Source of the DNA: Strigamia acuminata
Lineage: Eukaryota; Arthropoda; Chilopoda; Geophilomorpha; Linotaeniidae
DNA length: 64,000 nucleotides
Reading direction: 5' to 3'
Assembly: GCA_949358305.1 (NCBI GenBank)
Contig: OX442319.1
Location: 12,772,001-12,836,000 of the forward strand
Of this stretch, positions 47,011 through 55,900 are shown one piece after another. Each line of letters begins with the position of its first letter. Position 1 is the first letter of the stretch. The translations under genes were made by a program, and so were the position numbers. Under the pieces are notes generated by a model. The model saw only the letters and a program-made list of their open reading frames with translations. It did not search any database and was not told where the DNA came from.

Positions 47011-47167
47011 TATTCCTTTTCTGAATTTTCTAAGATTTGAGTGGATTTACCGTATGTGCATTTATACGGTGCATTTATAGGTACAAAATAAAACCTATAG
47101 AAATGCCAAATAAAAATTGCTGAACCAACATAAACCTAATTTCATCATCAAATACAATAAAATAATA

Positions 47168-47462
47168 CGGTGGAGCCTCAATTATCCGAACTAATTGGGG
47201 ACATGGGTGTTCATAAAACAGAATTGTTCGGATAATCGAACATTACGGTAAGTTTATACACATACCGTACTGCATATGAAAATAAAAAGTTGTTAAAATA
47301 TAGCTAGAAAGCATTAAAACCGACCAAAAATGGATAAAAACCGTCAAAAAAACATTAAAAATCGATTAAAAAACCGATAATAATTGGTAAAAAATCGCTT
47401 TACTGCTGTTCGGATAACCGATCGTTCCTATAACCGCTGTTCCGATAATCGAGGCTCTACTG
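47168..47462. mobile_element. 295-bp pogo/Tc1-type MITE
   Basis: The ends CGGTGGAGCCTCAATTATCC and the inverse of CAGTAGAGCCTCGATTATCG form inverted repeats of about 24 bp, flanked on both sides by TA (47166-47167 and 47463-47464). The CAGTRGAGCCTCGATTATCC terminus is typical of pogo/Tigger-like elements. There is no transposase. Confidence 0.85.
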
Positions 47463-47464
47463 TA

Positions 47465-47965
47465 AGTTAAAAACTACTCAAATATAAAATGTTCAGAAGT
47501 TTCGTTCAGGAATGCCATCTAGTGTCTAAAATAATAATCATCTAACTTTTAGGCTTTCTTTTGCCATCTATCGGCGGTTTATTCGTACTGCAATGCTAAA
47601 CTCAGTAATGTTGAGTTGTTTACCACCAGAGAGAGACACTAGCCTATGACACGTACCACCAAGGAATTTCAGTTTTCAATGTTTTTGCCGTTTTTGACTT
47701 TGAGGTCGAAATTGACGTACATTTTTGTGTTTGTCGCAAGGGACCCGAAAAATCAATTCGTTATTGTGGTATAGTGTTTATCTAATTGTTTGTGAAGGTT
47801 GCCACTAGAGGGCGAAAGGAGTGTGATGTCATTACACCGAGTCATGTTAAGTCATGATTGAAGTGACTTATCAAATAGTGGAATTAAATTATCATTTCAG
47901 TGATGTAAATTACATCATTTCCTGTGGCTGGTAAAACATTTCAGCCACATCAGCCAATGGCTTGC
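47465..47965. other. Gene-less stretch with CTCF-like sites
   Basis: GCCACTAGAGGGCG at 47801-47814 is close to the CTCF consensus, and ATGCCATCTAGTGTC at 47512-47526 matches it in the other orientation. Nothing coding is seen. Confidence 0.4.
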
Positions 47966-48160
47966 ATGAATTGTTGATAATTCGTTATAACAAGGGTTTG
48001 TGGATATAACAGTGTACACAAAAACTTATTTGTTATAACGAATAATTCGTTATATTCAAATGGTGGTCCATGGCAGGCCAACCAACTGATTTTTAATAAT
48101 TTGTTATATTGATAATTCGTTATAATTCGATTCGTTATAAAGAGTTTCGACTGTATTTTC
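47966..48160. mobile_element. Truncated second pogo-type MITE
   Basis: Repeated ATTCGTTATAACG / CGTTATAACGAATAATTCG words lead to a right end GTTATAAAGAGTTTCGACTG followed by TA. This resembles the CAGTCGAAACTC...TTATAACG ends of pogo-like MITEs. No matching left end was found. Confidence 0.55.
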
Positions 48161-48417
48161 TTTAAACATCATAACAAACAATAAAAAAGATAATAGATTA
48201 AAAAATTCAGAAAAAAATTTTCATGATATTTCTTTGTTTACTCACAACTTTTGAATTCAATCTCAATTATTATTGTCATACTCTTTCCAGAAATACCGAA
48301 TTGGTTAAATTTAATCATAAACATGAAATAAGTATAGACTAGAATCATTTTCATACATTTTTGGAAAAACCTTTTTTGGCTTTGGGTCAAAAATGACCCG
48401 GGTTGGGTGAGTAAGGG

Positions 48418-48940
48418 ATTTTTTTTAGGTTGGTACTGCTATTTATAATTTGGCATTCATAATTTAGCATTCATAGCGCTTATAGAACAACCACTTTATA
48501 ATTATAATTTATCCAATTAATTTATACAACATTTTCTAAGTTTAGCATTTGCATTTGAATATAATGTTTATTAATAAAAAGATTAATTTATCGATAAATT
48601 TTTAACTTATTTCAAATCTATCGTGATAATAAATGAAGAGTATACGTGTAAATATTAAAATAAATTTATTATTTGGCGATAAATTTCTACGAATTTTCAA
48701 ACCGTGCTAAAGTTGTATCTTTTACATCTCCTTTCTTCACATTTCTTATTTTTTCCAGCAAACTAATTGAAATTAGAATTTTTTATTTTTTTTTATTTTT
48801 TATAAAAAATTCTTATTATAAAAGATAATTTCATATTTATAAAATAAATAAACAAAAATAAATAAATAAATTCTTTTAATGATGTGACGTTTTTGCAATT
48901 AAGACTGATTGAAACGAAACACTTGTGCATGATACAAAAA
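48418..48940. repeat. Dispersed repeat, copy A
   Basis: From TTTTTTTTAGGTTGGTACTG through AACAACCACTTTATAAT and GAGTATACGTGTAAATATTA to GATGTGACGT and AAGACTGATTGAAAC it is homologous, in the same orientation, to 61.82-62.56 kb (copy B). Its middle is homologous to 63.88-64.0 kb (copy C). Family unknown, no coding capacity. Confidence 0.8.
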
Positions 48941-49010
48941 TATTACAAAATTCATATTTTCACCCAAACCAAAATTATAAACTCAACATCAAAATACCAA
49001 ATTAATAAGA

Positions 49011-49014
49011 AGTA
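49011..49014. repeat. Target-site duplication AGTA (left)
   Basis: AGTA directly before the left LTR equals AGTA at 61492-61495 directly after the right LTR. Confidence 0.85.
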
Positions 49015-49299
49015 TGCGGCGATCCGGGTTTTTACTTATTAAATTATATAAATTTAATAAGCAATCGTCGGTGAGATGCCGTACAGGACTTCTACTCTGT
49101 GGCCAAATGGTTGTCTAGGGGAATGATTTTACACAGAGTAAAGGAAAAATTAGATTGTTTTAATCGTTTTAAATACACCCGAATATAATGCGAAATAATA
49201 AGTGTAATGACTGGGTCGATCTGGTTTCTCTTCGTACTTGGACACTCACAGTTGACCGTTGGCTCCAAAATGGCGTCGATGGCGTCGTGTGAGCGCGGG

Positions 49300-49513
49300 A
49301 TTTTAGCGGAGTAAACTCGACGCTAAAATACTTTGCTAAAATATACTAAAAATCCTCGCGGAGCAAGCTCAACACGAGAATACGTCTTGCACACAGCGAT
49401 TTGATTATTACGGAGCAAGCTCGACGTAACAATCCGTCTTAACACAATTCGCCTTGTGGAGTTAAACTCGACACAAAGCCTTCAAACTAACAGAGTAAAC
49501 TCGATGTTAGTTT
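49300..49513 (-). promoter_or_regulatory. Array of five covarying hairpins in the LTR
   Basis: Hairpins lie at 49300-49329, 49352-49381, 49403-49434, 49451-49479 and 49484-49513. On the + strand each has a stem of 8-10 bp, then GAG, a loop TAAA/CAAG/TTAAA, CTC, a two-base bulge GA (AA once), then the complementary arm. The inner part is conserved and the stems differ completely (for example ATTTTAGCG and AAACTAACA), yet pairing is kept. The four imperfect pairs in these stems are all C-A on + and therefore G-U on the - strand, the element's sense strand. This supports an RNA structure. The function is unknown. Confidence 0.85.
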
Positions 49514-49925
49514 CACACACAGAAATGGCTTAAATTACTCGTAGTAATTCAAGCTAGAAAGTTGCTATTCCGTACAGTGGGTACAGACCAGCGATGAAAC
49601 TCAATTCGTCCAAGAATCACAGATCACACTTTGCAGTTTTGGCAGAAGTTTGACACGGTTGTGAACAGTTTGGAGGTGGAATCAAGAGTGCGGGAAGAGT
49701 GGGCCAAAACCGTTTGGCTCACTTCTAAATCTGCTCAGAAAAGCTGCGCAGATGACGAGTTGCATGAAGATCACACACGGCCGCCTTCGGGTCGTGTGCA
49801 ACAATCGAGCCGGGCACGCGCGAGGGGAAGGGATGCTCCGCCCAGGCACACGCCTAGCAGCATCATCAAAGCAATGCACGCTGCAGCGCGATTGGTTGAC
49901 GCTGTTGCTGGGCCAAAACTTGCTG

Positions 49926-49961
49926 CAAAACACAATATTATTTGGGTAATATTGTGTCTTG
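49926..49961 (-). promoter_or_regulatory. 15-bp stem-loop next to the LTR TATA-like box
   Basis: The + strand arms ACACAATATTA and TAATATTGTGT around TTTGGG pair perfectly and extend to 15 bp, with one C-A that is G-U on the - strand. A TATAAAA lies at 49968-49962 on the - strand, so the hairpin would overlap the transcription start or the very 5' end of the RNA. Confidence 0.7.
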
Positions 49962-50092
49962 TTTTATATTTTATTAATGTATGTTTTATTTCAATTTACA
50001 TTGAAACAAAACATATAAGTTTGTTGAATATGTTTATAAGACAATTTGGAAATATGGTGCGCACTCAAATAGGAATATTTGAGGTCACCACA

Positions 50093-50107
50093 CTTCCCCC
50101 CCCTTTT
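50093..50107 (-). promoter_or_regulatory. Polypurine tract of the complete element
   Basis: On the - strand AAAAGGGGGGGGAAG runs directly into the TGTGG start of the 3' LTR. Confidence 0.88.
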
Positions 50108-50266
50108 AAGAAAGAATCTTATTCTTTTCCAAAAAGAGACAGGTAAGTATAGGAATAAATACACAAGGTTTCAAAGTAAAATGGAACAGGATATATATTT
50201 ATTCTTTTTTATTACAATATAAAAATAAAAAAGGAATCATTTTTAATAAACGGGCGTGTTCCCTAA

Positions 50267-52750
50267 TTATTTCGGCAACATGTCCGTCGAATGATCGTTT
50301 GGATCTTTGTGCTCGGTGACGGTGCACAAAGGTCGGCCGGCGTTTGGTCCTGACCGGAAGCCAGGGTTGATGTGGAGCCACACTTGCTTGATGCGGTCCA
50401 CACCATCCCTTCGTCCAAAACCCATCTCGAAGTACTCCTGCGGGTCTTGAGGCGTAATTCGAGCGAACACCAGGCGTTGATGCAGGATCCACGGCTGCTG
50501 TTCCTTGATGTGGTTTTCCAGCCACGCGAGGACTCGGTTGCATAAATCCTCGCTGTTCTGGAGAATCGTTTTCGTTGCGCTCGTTATGTAGCAAAAGGCG
50601 TATAATGAGCGCAAACGTTGATAGGCGGTGAGGTGGGTGGCCATACTCGATCCCCTATCTCTTGGCGGCGAATCCTTTGGAGGAGGCGGCGGTGGCGGCG
50701 ACTTCTTGCAGATCGAGAGGGATCTGGATCTGCGTAAAGCCGGGGTGCGCGTCTTTGGTCTGGCACCGCAGGCCACAGGCACGACGAACTCGCGATCGTC
50801 GCTGTCGAGCCATTCCATCGGAGACGAGATGTTGCAACTCGGTGCCTCGGTCGCACGGGAAACACTCGACGTTGCCGTGATGGCAGCGTGGAGTGGAGCT
50901 GCGGATGACGGTGGTGCGCCAGCGGGACGGGCGGTGGCTCGTTCTGCTGTGCGTCGCTGCTTCAGCGCAGCCCATTCCTGCCGTAGTCGAATGGCGGATC
51001 CAGCCGGAGTTTCGCCAGTCGCCTCGGCTTGTTGCGTCAATTCGGCGAGCATCGTTGGAGGATCGGGGCGAACTGACTCCCAATCGTCCAGCAAGGCTCG
51101 TGGAAGCCCTAGCGGCACGGTCCACAATCGAGTGGCGGCGGCCAGAGCAATCTGTGGGTCGGGAAAGACTCCTTGGAACAGGATTCGAAGAAGTCCCTCC
51201 GACAACTTCCTGTTCATCTTCTGCAGCGTCCGTTGCAGTTGCTTGTCGGACTTGCACGACGTAAGCTCTCGCGCAAGCCATTGCCATTCCTTCTCACCTT
51301 CGCGGATCTGAGCGAGTTGGTATTCGTCCAGATGCGCGAGGTACATCGTTTGGGCTGTCTCGGGAAACGATGAGAATCGCCTCCAGAGATCAGCGCACTC
51401 CTGTGCGGGAAATGGTTCGTGAGAGACGTATCCCTCAAAACGGATGACCGATGTCACTTGTGGCACGGGCACCGATGGATCTGGTCGCATGTCGCTGGTG
51501 ACTGGACGGCAAGCGAACGGCAAAGAGGTGTTAACGTCTCCCTGACCGGCTTGCAATGCGGCGATGCGTTGATCTTCCTTCGCTATCTCGTCCGACCAGT
51601 CAATCCGGCCGGAGGAGGAAGCGGTAAGCTGTGAAGCGTTGGATCGTTCTTCACGCGACGAGAGTGAACTCCTCGTGGAAGATTGACGCGATTGCACTCG
51701 AGGTCGGCTTCGGGATGTGGGTCTCGATACGGACTTCGAATGTCTTTTCGGCGGCGTCGGCTCGCGTCGGTGATGTGAGCGATGACGAGCCTTCTGGAGT
51801 GGAGGTAACCCTCCAATGGCGCCTTCCCCCGACGACTGTGTTGGGGAGGAGCGACGGCCACTGTAGGGCGACCTCGATGATCGTGACCTCGACGTGGAGC
51901 GCGGTGGCACCACGTGGATGGTGGAAGCGACCTGTACCCGGGGCTCAGGCTCTGGATACGGGTTCGGCACGAAATCTGCATGGAAACATCCGCCCATGGC
52001 TAGTTGATGCATCTCCGACTGGCATGTCGGCACCCAACGTTTCTTTCCGTCCGTTGTTACACGGAAAGATTCGTTGTAGAGGCGTACAACCTCGGCCTTG
52101 GTTTGATCCAAGCGTTGGAAAATGTCCTCCAAAATCTGTCGACGCTCCCACGCAGGAGCGTTGAAGTAACGGCGATGGTCTCGCGTTTCTTGTGCGATCA
52201 CTGTGAAGGCGAAGTCGAGCAACACGTTTCGCAGTGGTCCGAAGGTGTCGCGCTTCATTGCCCACTCGAGGGCGTCGCGATGACCGAATCCATCGATTAA
52301 ATAGGCGATCCGAAACTTCGTTCCCCATCGCTTGTTTAAGGCCTTGGAGAATTTGTGTCGGGCCGCCCAAAACGTCAGTCGTCCTTTCGACTTTATGATT
52401 TCTGGCGGCAATGCGTGTCGCCAGACACCAGGAGCGGTCGGAACATCGGGGTGTAGTTCGAGATGCGTCTCCCGAAGCTGGATAATCCGGTCGTGTCTCT
52501 GTGCACGAGTTTCGCCGTTTGGATCGGCGAATAGGCCTCCTCGAAGTCGGGGCTGAGACGGCGTGACTGGCAAACGGGCAGCAGCGTCGGCTAGAGCGGC
52601 TTGAGCTTCAGCGGACGCTTCGGCGGACTCTTCGGTGACATCCACGGATGCATTCGAAGTGTTTGCGGAACCAAGCAGCGTCGAATTTGTTTCTAATTCG
52701 AGGCTGTTGGCGCCGGCTTCGCTTCCTTCTTTCGGTTCCTCTCCTTCCAT
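50267..52750 (-). CDS. Third ORF of the complete element, 827 aa, RS-rich middle
   Basis: An intact ORF between pol and the 3' LTR. I do not recognise the family. Residues 1-60 are acidic and low-complexity. Residues 105-265 look globular (many Trp/Arg/Phe, for example KGRLTFWAARHKF). Residues 284-370 are rich in Ser-Arg dipeptides (STSRSRSSRSP, SRPTSRSRPRVQSRQSS), resembling the RS domains of splicing factors. Residues about 420-610 look helical, followed by a Pro-rich link (KKSPPPPPPPKDSPP) and a final globular part from about 715. No signal peptide or transmembrane segment is seen, so it is not a typical envelope. A role in RNA binding, splicing or export is inference. The start is the first ATG after a candidate 78-nt intron. 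An AATAAA for the - strand lies at 50203-50198. Confidence 0.85.
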   Translation of the reverse strand: MEGEEPKEGSEAGANSLELETNSTLLGSANTSNASVDVTEESAEASAEAQAALADAAARLPVTPSQPRLRGGLFADPNGETRAQRHDRIIQLRETHLELHPDVPTAPGVWRHALPPEIIKSKGRLTFWAARHKFSKALNKRWGTKFRIAYLIDGFGHRDALEWAMKRDTFGPLRNVLLDFAFTVIAQETRDHRRYFNAPAWERRQILEDIFQRLDQTKAEVVRLYNESFRVTTDGKKRWVPTCQSEMHQLAMGGCFHADFVPNPYPEPEPRVQVASTIHVVPPRSTSRSRSSRSPYSGRRSSPTQSSGEGAIGGLPPLQKARHRSHHRREPTPPKRHSKSVSRPTSRSRPRVQSRQSSTRSSLSSREERSNASQLTASSSGRIDWSDEIAKEDQRIAALQAGQGDVNTSLPFACRPVTSDMRPDPSVPVPQVTSVIRFEGYVSHEPFPAQECADLWRRFSSFPETAQTMYLAHLDEYQLAQIREGEKEWQWLARELTSCKSDKQLQRTLQKMNRKLSEGLLRILFQGVFPDPQIALAAATRLWTVPLGLPRALLDDWESVRPDPPTMLAELTQQAEATGETPAGSAIRLRQEWAALKQRRTAERATARPAGAPPSSAAPLHAAITATSSVSRATEAPSCNISSPMEWLDSDDREFVVPVACGARPKTRTPALRRSRSLSICKKSPPPPPPPKDSPPRDRGSSMATHLTAYQRLRSLYAFCYITSATKTILQNSEDLCNRVLAWLENHIKEQQPWILHQRLVFARITPQDPQEYFEMGFGRRDGVDRIKQVWLHINPGFRSGPNAGRPLCTVTEHKDPNDHSTDMLPK

Positions 52751-52758
52751 TTGAACGA

Positions 52759-52836
52759 CTAATCCAAATGGAAAAGAAAAACGAAAATTAATTTATTAGT
52801 TTTTCCTTGGAAAATTCCAAAGAAAAAACTACTTAC
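52759..52836 (-). other. Candidate 78-nt intron upstream of the third ORF
   Basis: On the - strand AATT/GTAAGT (donor at 52836) is followed by a branch-like CTAAT, a pyrimidine-rich stretch and TTTGGATTAG/T (acceptor at 52759), 8 nt before the ATG. It looks like a small insect intron and suggests a separate message for the third ORF. The first element has the same donor and spacing at 1988-2057. Confidence 0.55.
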
Positions 52837-52960
52837 AATTGAAGAATCCCGTTGAAATAATCCAGTTGTTTCGCTTTTGGTTTTTTGGGGATGAGCACTT
52901 AGCACACGTGTGAGATCGAAGTGAACTCAGACGCGAAGTGATCAGTTCAAATACCGGAAG

Positions 52961-55900
52961 TTACGTTTGGGTAACGTCGCTGTTAGTGACGTCATCCAAT
53001 CTTACTGTTTGATTGGTTTGAGTATGGCTTGAGGAGTTGCTCCTTACGTCATACGGCTGATCCCTGGATCTCGAGGTTAGCGAGGGGAGAAGACACATGT
53101 TGTTTTTTCCTCTCGGTTTACGAGTCCGAAGATTATATCTCTTTGTCGGCGAGGGATTTATTGTATTTAAATCGCCGTCTTCATTGTCATCGGAGACTGA
53201 GTCAGATGAGTCTTTTATTTCAGATGTTTTTTGTTTCTTTTCTAAAAACACCTTTTTATTTATTTTTTTAGCAATTTCAAGCTTTTTGAAACTGTCACGA
53301 AGTTCAACGTCGTTATTCACGAGGTCTGACTCCATTTGTGGTTTGGATGAATTATCGACAGGTATTTTCTTTAATTCATCGTCATCTAACGTATTAATTA
53401 TATTTTCAGTCTTTTGACCGACTTCTTCGCCTTCTAACCATACTTCCTGGTCGAAACTCGGGAAATACGGAGTTAATTCAGACGAATGGACAGCTGGAAA
53501 TATTTCGTTATTTTCTAGCTTTCTCAATTCTACTGAACCTCCCTGTAATACTTTGGTTATTACATAAGGTCCTGTTCTTTTATCAGCGATGCCAGCTGCA
53601 ATGCCGCGGGCAGCGCTCGACAAAACATGAGAATCTCTCCAAACTAAATCGTTTAATTTAAAATTGGAGAACTTCTCACCTTCTTTTTTAAGATTAACTC
53701 GTCTACGCAAATCTAACACGTGCGACATCATGTGCTGATATGTTTCGGCGATAACGGCTTCTAATTTTTGCACGTATAAATGTGGGTTTTTTGGATCTAC
53801 GACCAAAATTCCTTCAGGTATTCTTGGATCCCAAGGTACTCTGAGTTCGCGAAAAAAGTTAAGAAATGCGGGAGAGAAGTCTCTTCCTCTCGTCACCGTA
53901 GTTCTCAAACTAAATGCAAATTCACGCAAATATTCGTCCCATTTGGAATGAACAGATGAATAAATTGCAACCAAATATTTGATGTCACGGTTAACCCTTT
54001 CAACCGGGTTAGCTTGTGGGTGATACGTTGAAGTTGGTGTTGGAACCATCTTGAACTTTTCACAAAATTTTTTAAAGACTTGGGCACGAAATTGCGGGCC
54101 GTTGTCAGAAATAATTTTACGAGGGAATCCCATGCTCATGGAAAGGTGATAAATGCAATTTGCTACTTTTCCAGCAGTGGGGTTACACATTGGATATAAT
54201 TCTGGCCAATGAGTTGCCACATCAAGTATGACTAAAATATGTGTGTTGTTTTTGCGCGTCCGAGGTTTTGGGCCGGTCAAATCAACACTTAGACAGTCAA
54301 ATGGGCTGTAAGGACCCATTTGCGCTGCTTCAATTTGTCCTTTCGTTCGAGGTTTGCAAGCTTGACAACGCTCACAATGTCGAATGAATCTCGTAATGTC
54401 CGATTTCATGCCTTTCCAGGTATAAATTCGGCGTGCTCGATAAAGAGTCCTTGCAATTCCTGGGTGGCCAGAAAGTGGGTGGCCATGCATCAGCCAAATA
54501 ATTTTATACTTCAATGTCTGAGGTACAAAAACTTTGAGTGCTCTCCCATCCTCCCCCAATTCATCAGACATTGTGGGATGAAATTGCATTAATAAGTCAT
54601 CTTCAATTAAGAAGGTGGTTGCGTGTTTTCTATATTGTTTCCTCTGGAGTCGCGTTGTGACGTCAGGCGGAAATTGATTACAATTTAAAAAATTACGCAT
54701 CAATTGGCAAACTTTATCTTCTTTTTGGGCCTTGATTATGTCTTCCCTTGTGGGAGGTTCACAATCAAGACGTTCTACAATTTTGGCGACAAATGCTTTT
54801 ATTAAAACATTTGACGAAGGAACTTGGAATTTCCTTGAAATTTGCGCTCTTATGACGTCATCTGATTCCTCAGAGGAGTCATAAATTTTAGTCCAATAGT
54901 TGACGAATTCATGATCTTCCTTTTCCTCTAATGTGGAGACAGGAAGCTCATGGAATTTTCCCATTTTCCATTTTCGTTGTGGTGATGGACAGTAAGATAA
55001 TAATTCGTCATTATCTCCATCATCTTCAGGATTTTCTGGTTTATCAATCGGTGATCTGGATAAAGCATCCGCTAAAACATTTAGTGGACCTTTAATATAT
55101 TGTATTTCGAAAGAGTAGCGCATTAGCTCCATTTGCCAACGCGCTAACCTTCCAGCAGGTTCGTCCAACTGCATCAACCATTTTAATGCTTGATGGTCAG
55201 TCCTTACTATGAATGTTGTAAATTCCAAATAATGTCGAAATTTACGTAATGCCCAGATTACCGCTAGGCACTCCAATTCTGTGGCGCTGTAATTTATCTC
55301 AGCAGGTTGTAAACTTCTGCTGGCATAAACACAAGGCACTTCGATATTTTGATCATCGATTTCTCTCATTTGCATAAGCGCGGCGCCTAGTCCTTTTCTG
55401 CTGGCGTCGGTATGCACAATAAATGGTTCTGTCAAATCAGGCATGGCCATTGTTTCTGCATTCGTTAAAGCATCTTTTATTTGATCAAAAGCTTCTTGAT
55501 GAATTTCTGACCAAATAAATTCCACATCCTTTTTGAGTAAAGGACGTAGAGGTTCTGTCATTACTGCCAGATTTTTAAGTAATCGGTGAAAAAAGTTCAC
55601 CATTCCCAAAAACCTTTGCAACTCTTTCAAATTTGAAGGAGCTGGCATTTCTTTAATGGCGGCGACTTTTTTAGGGTCGACACTAACTCCTTGAACACTT
55701 AACTTGTAACCAAGAAAAGTTAATTCTTTTCTGCCAAATTTCGATTTTTCTGGATGAACATGAAGATTTGCATTTTCAAGTTTACTCAGAATTTCTTCCA
55801 GATGAATCATGTGTTCTTCAAAATTTTTAGATATAATGATTATATCATCGAGGTATGCCCATGCAAATTTTCGATAGGCGTCCCCCAAAATTTTTTCTAT

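Larger units (their letters stand above)
49015..50092 (-). repeat. 3' LTR of the complete element, 1,078 bp
   Basis: In - orientation it runs TGTGGTGACCTC...GGATCGCCGCA, so it has TG/CA ends. It is identical to 60414-61491. It contains a TATAAAA candidate (49968-49962, - strand), a 15-bp stem hairpin next to it (49926-49961), the five-hairpin array (49300-49513), another 12-bp hairpin (49528-49554) and an 11-bp stem AT-rich hairpin (about 49036-49062). The short ORFs it contains are identical in both LTRs and not thought to be genes. Confidence 0.95.

Noticed and set aside
49631-50146. 171-aa ORF starting in the LTR (+ strand), repeated as a 160-aa ORF at 61030
   Set aside because: It is antisense to the element, lies in the identical LTRs and runs on into different flanks. 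No domain is seen; it follows from the GC-rich part of the LTR.
50584-52556. Several 70-230-aa ORFs overlapping the third ORF of the complete element
   Set aside because: GC-rich coding shadow frames. The 827-aa frame is the only one spanning the region.
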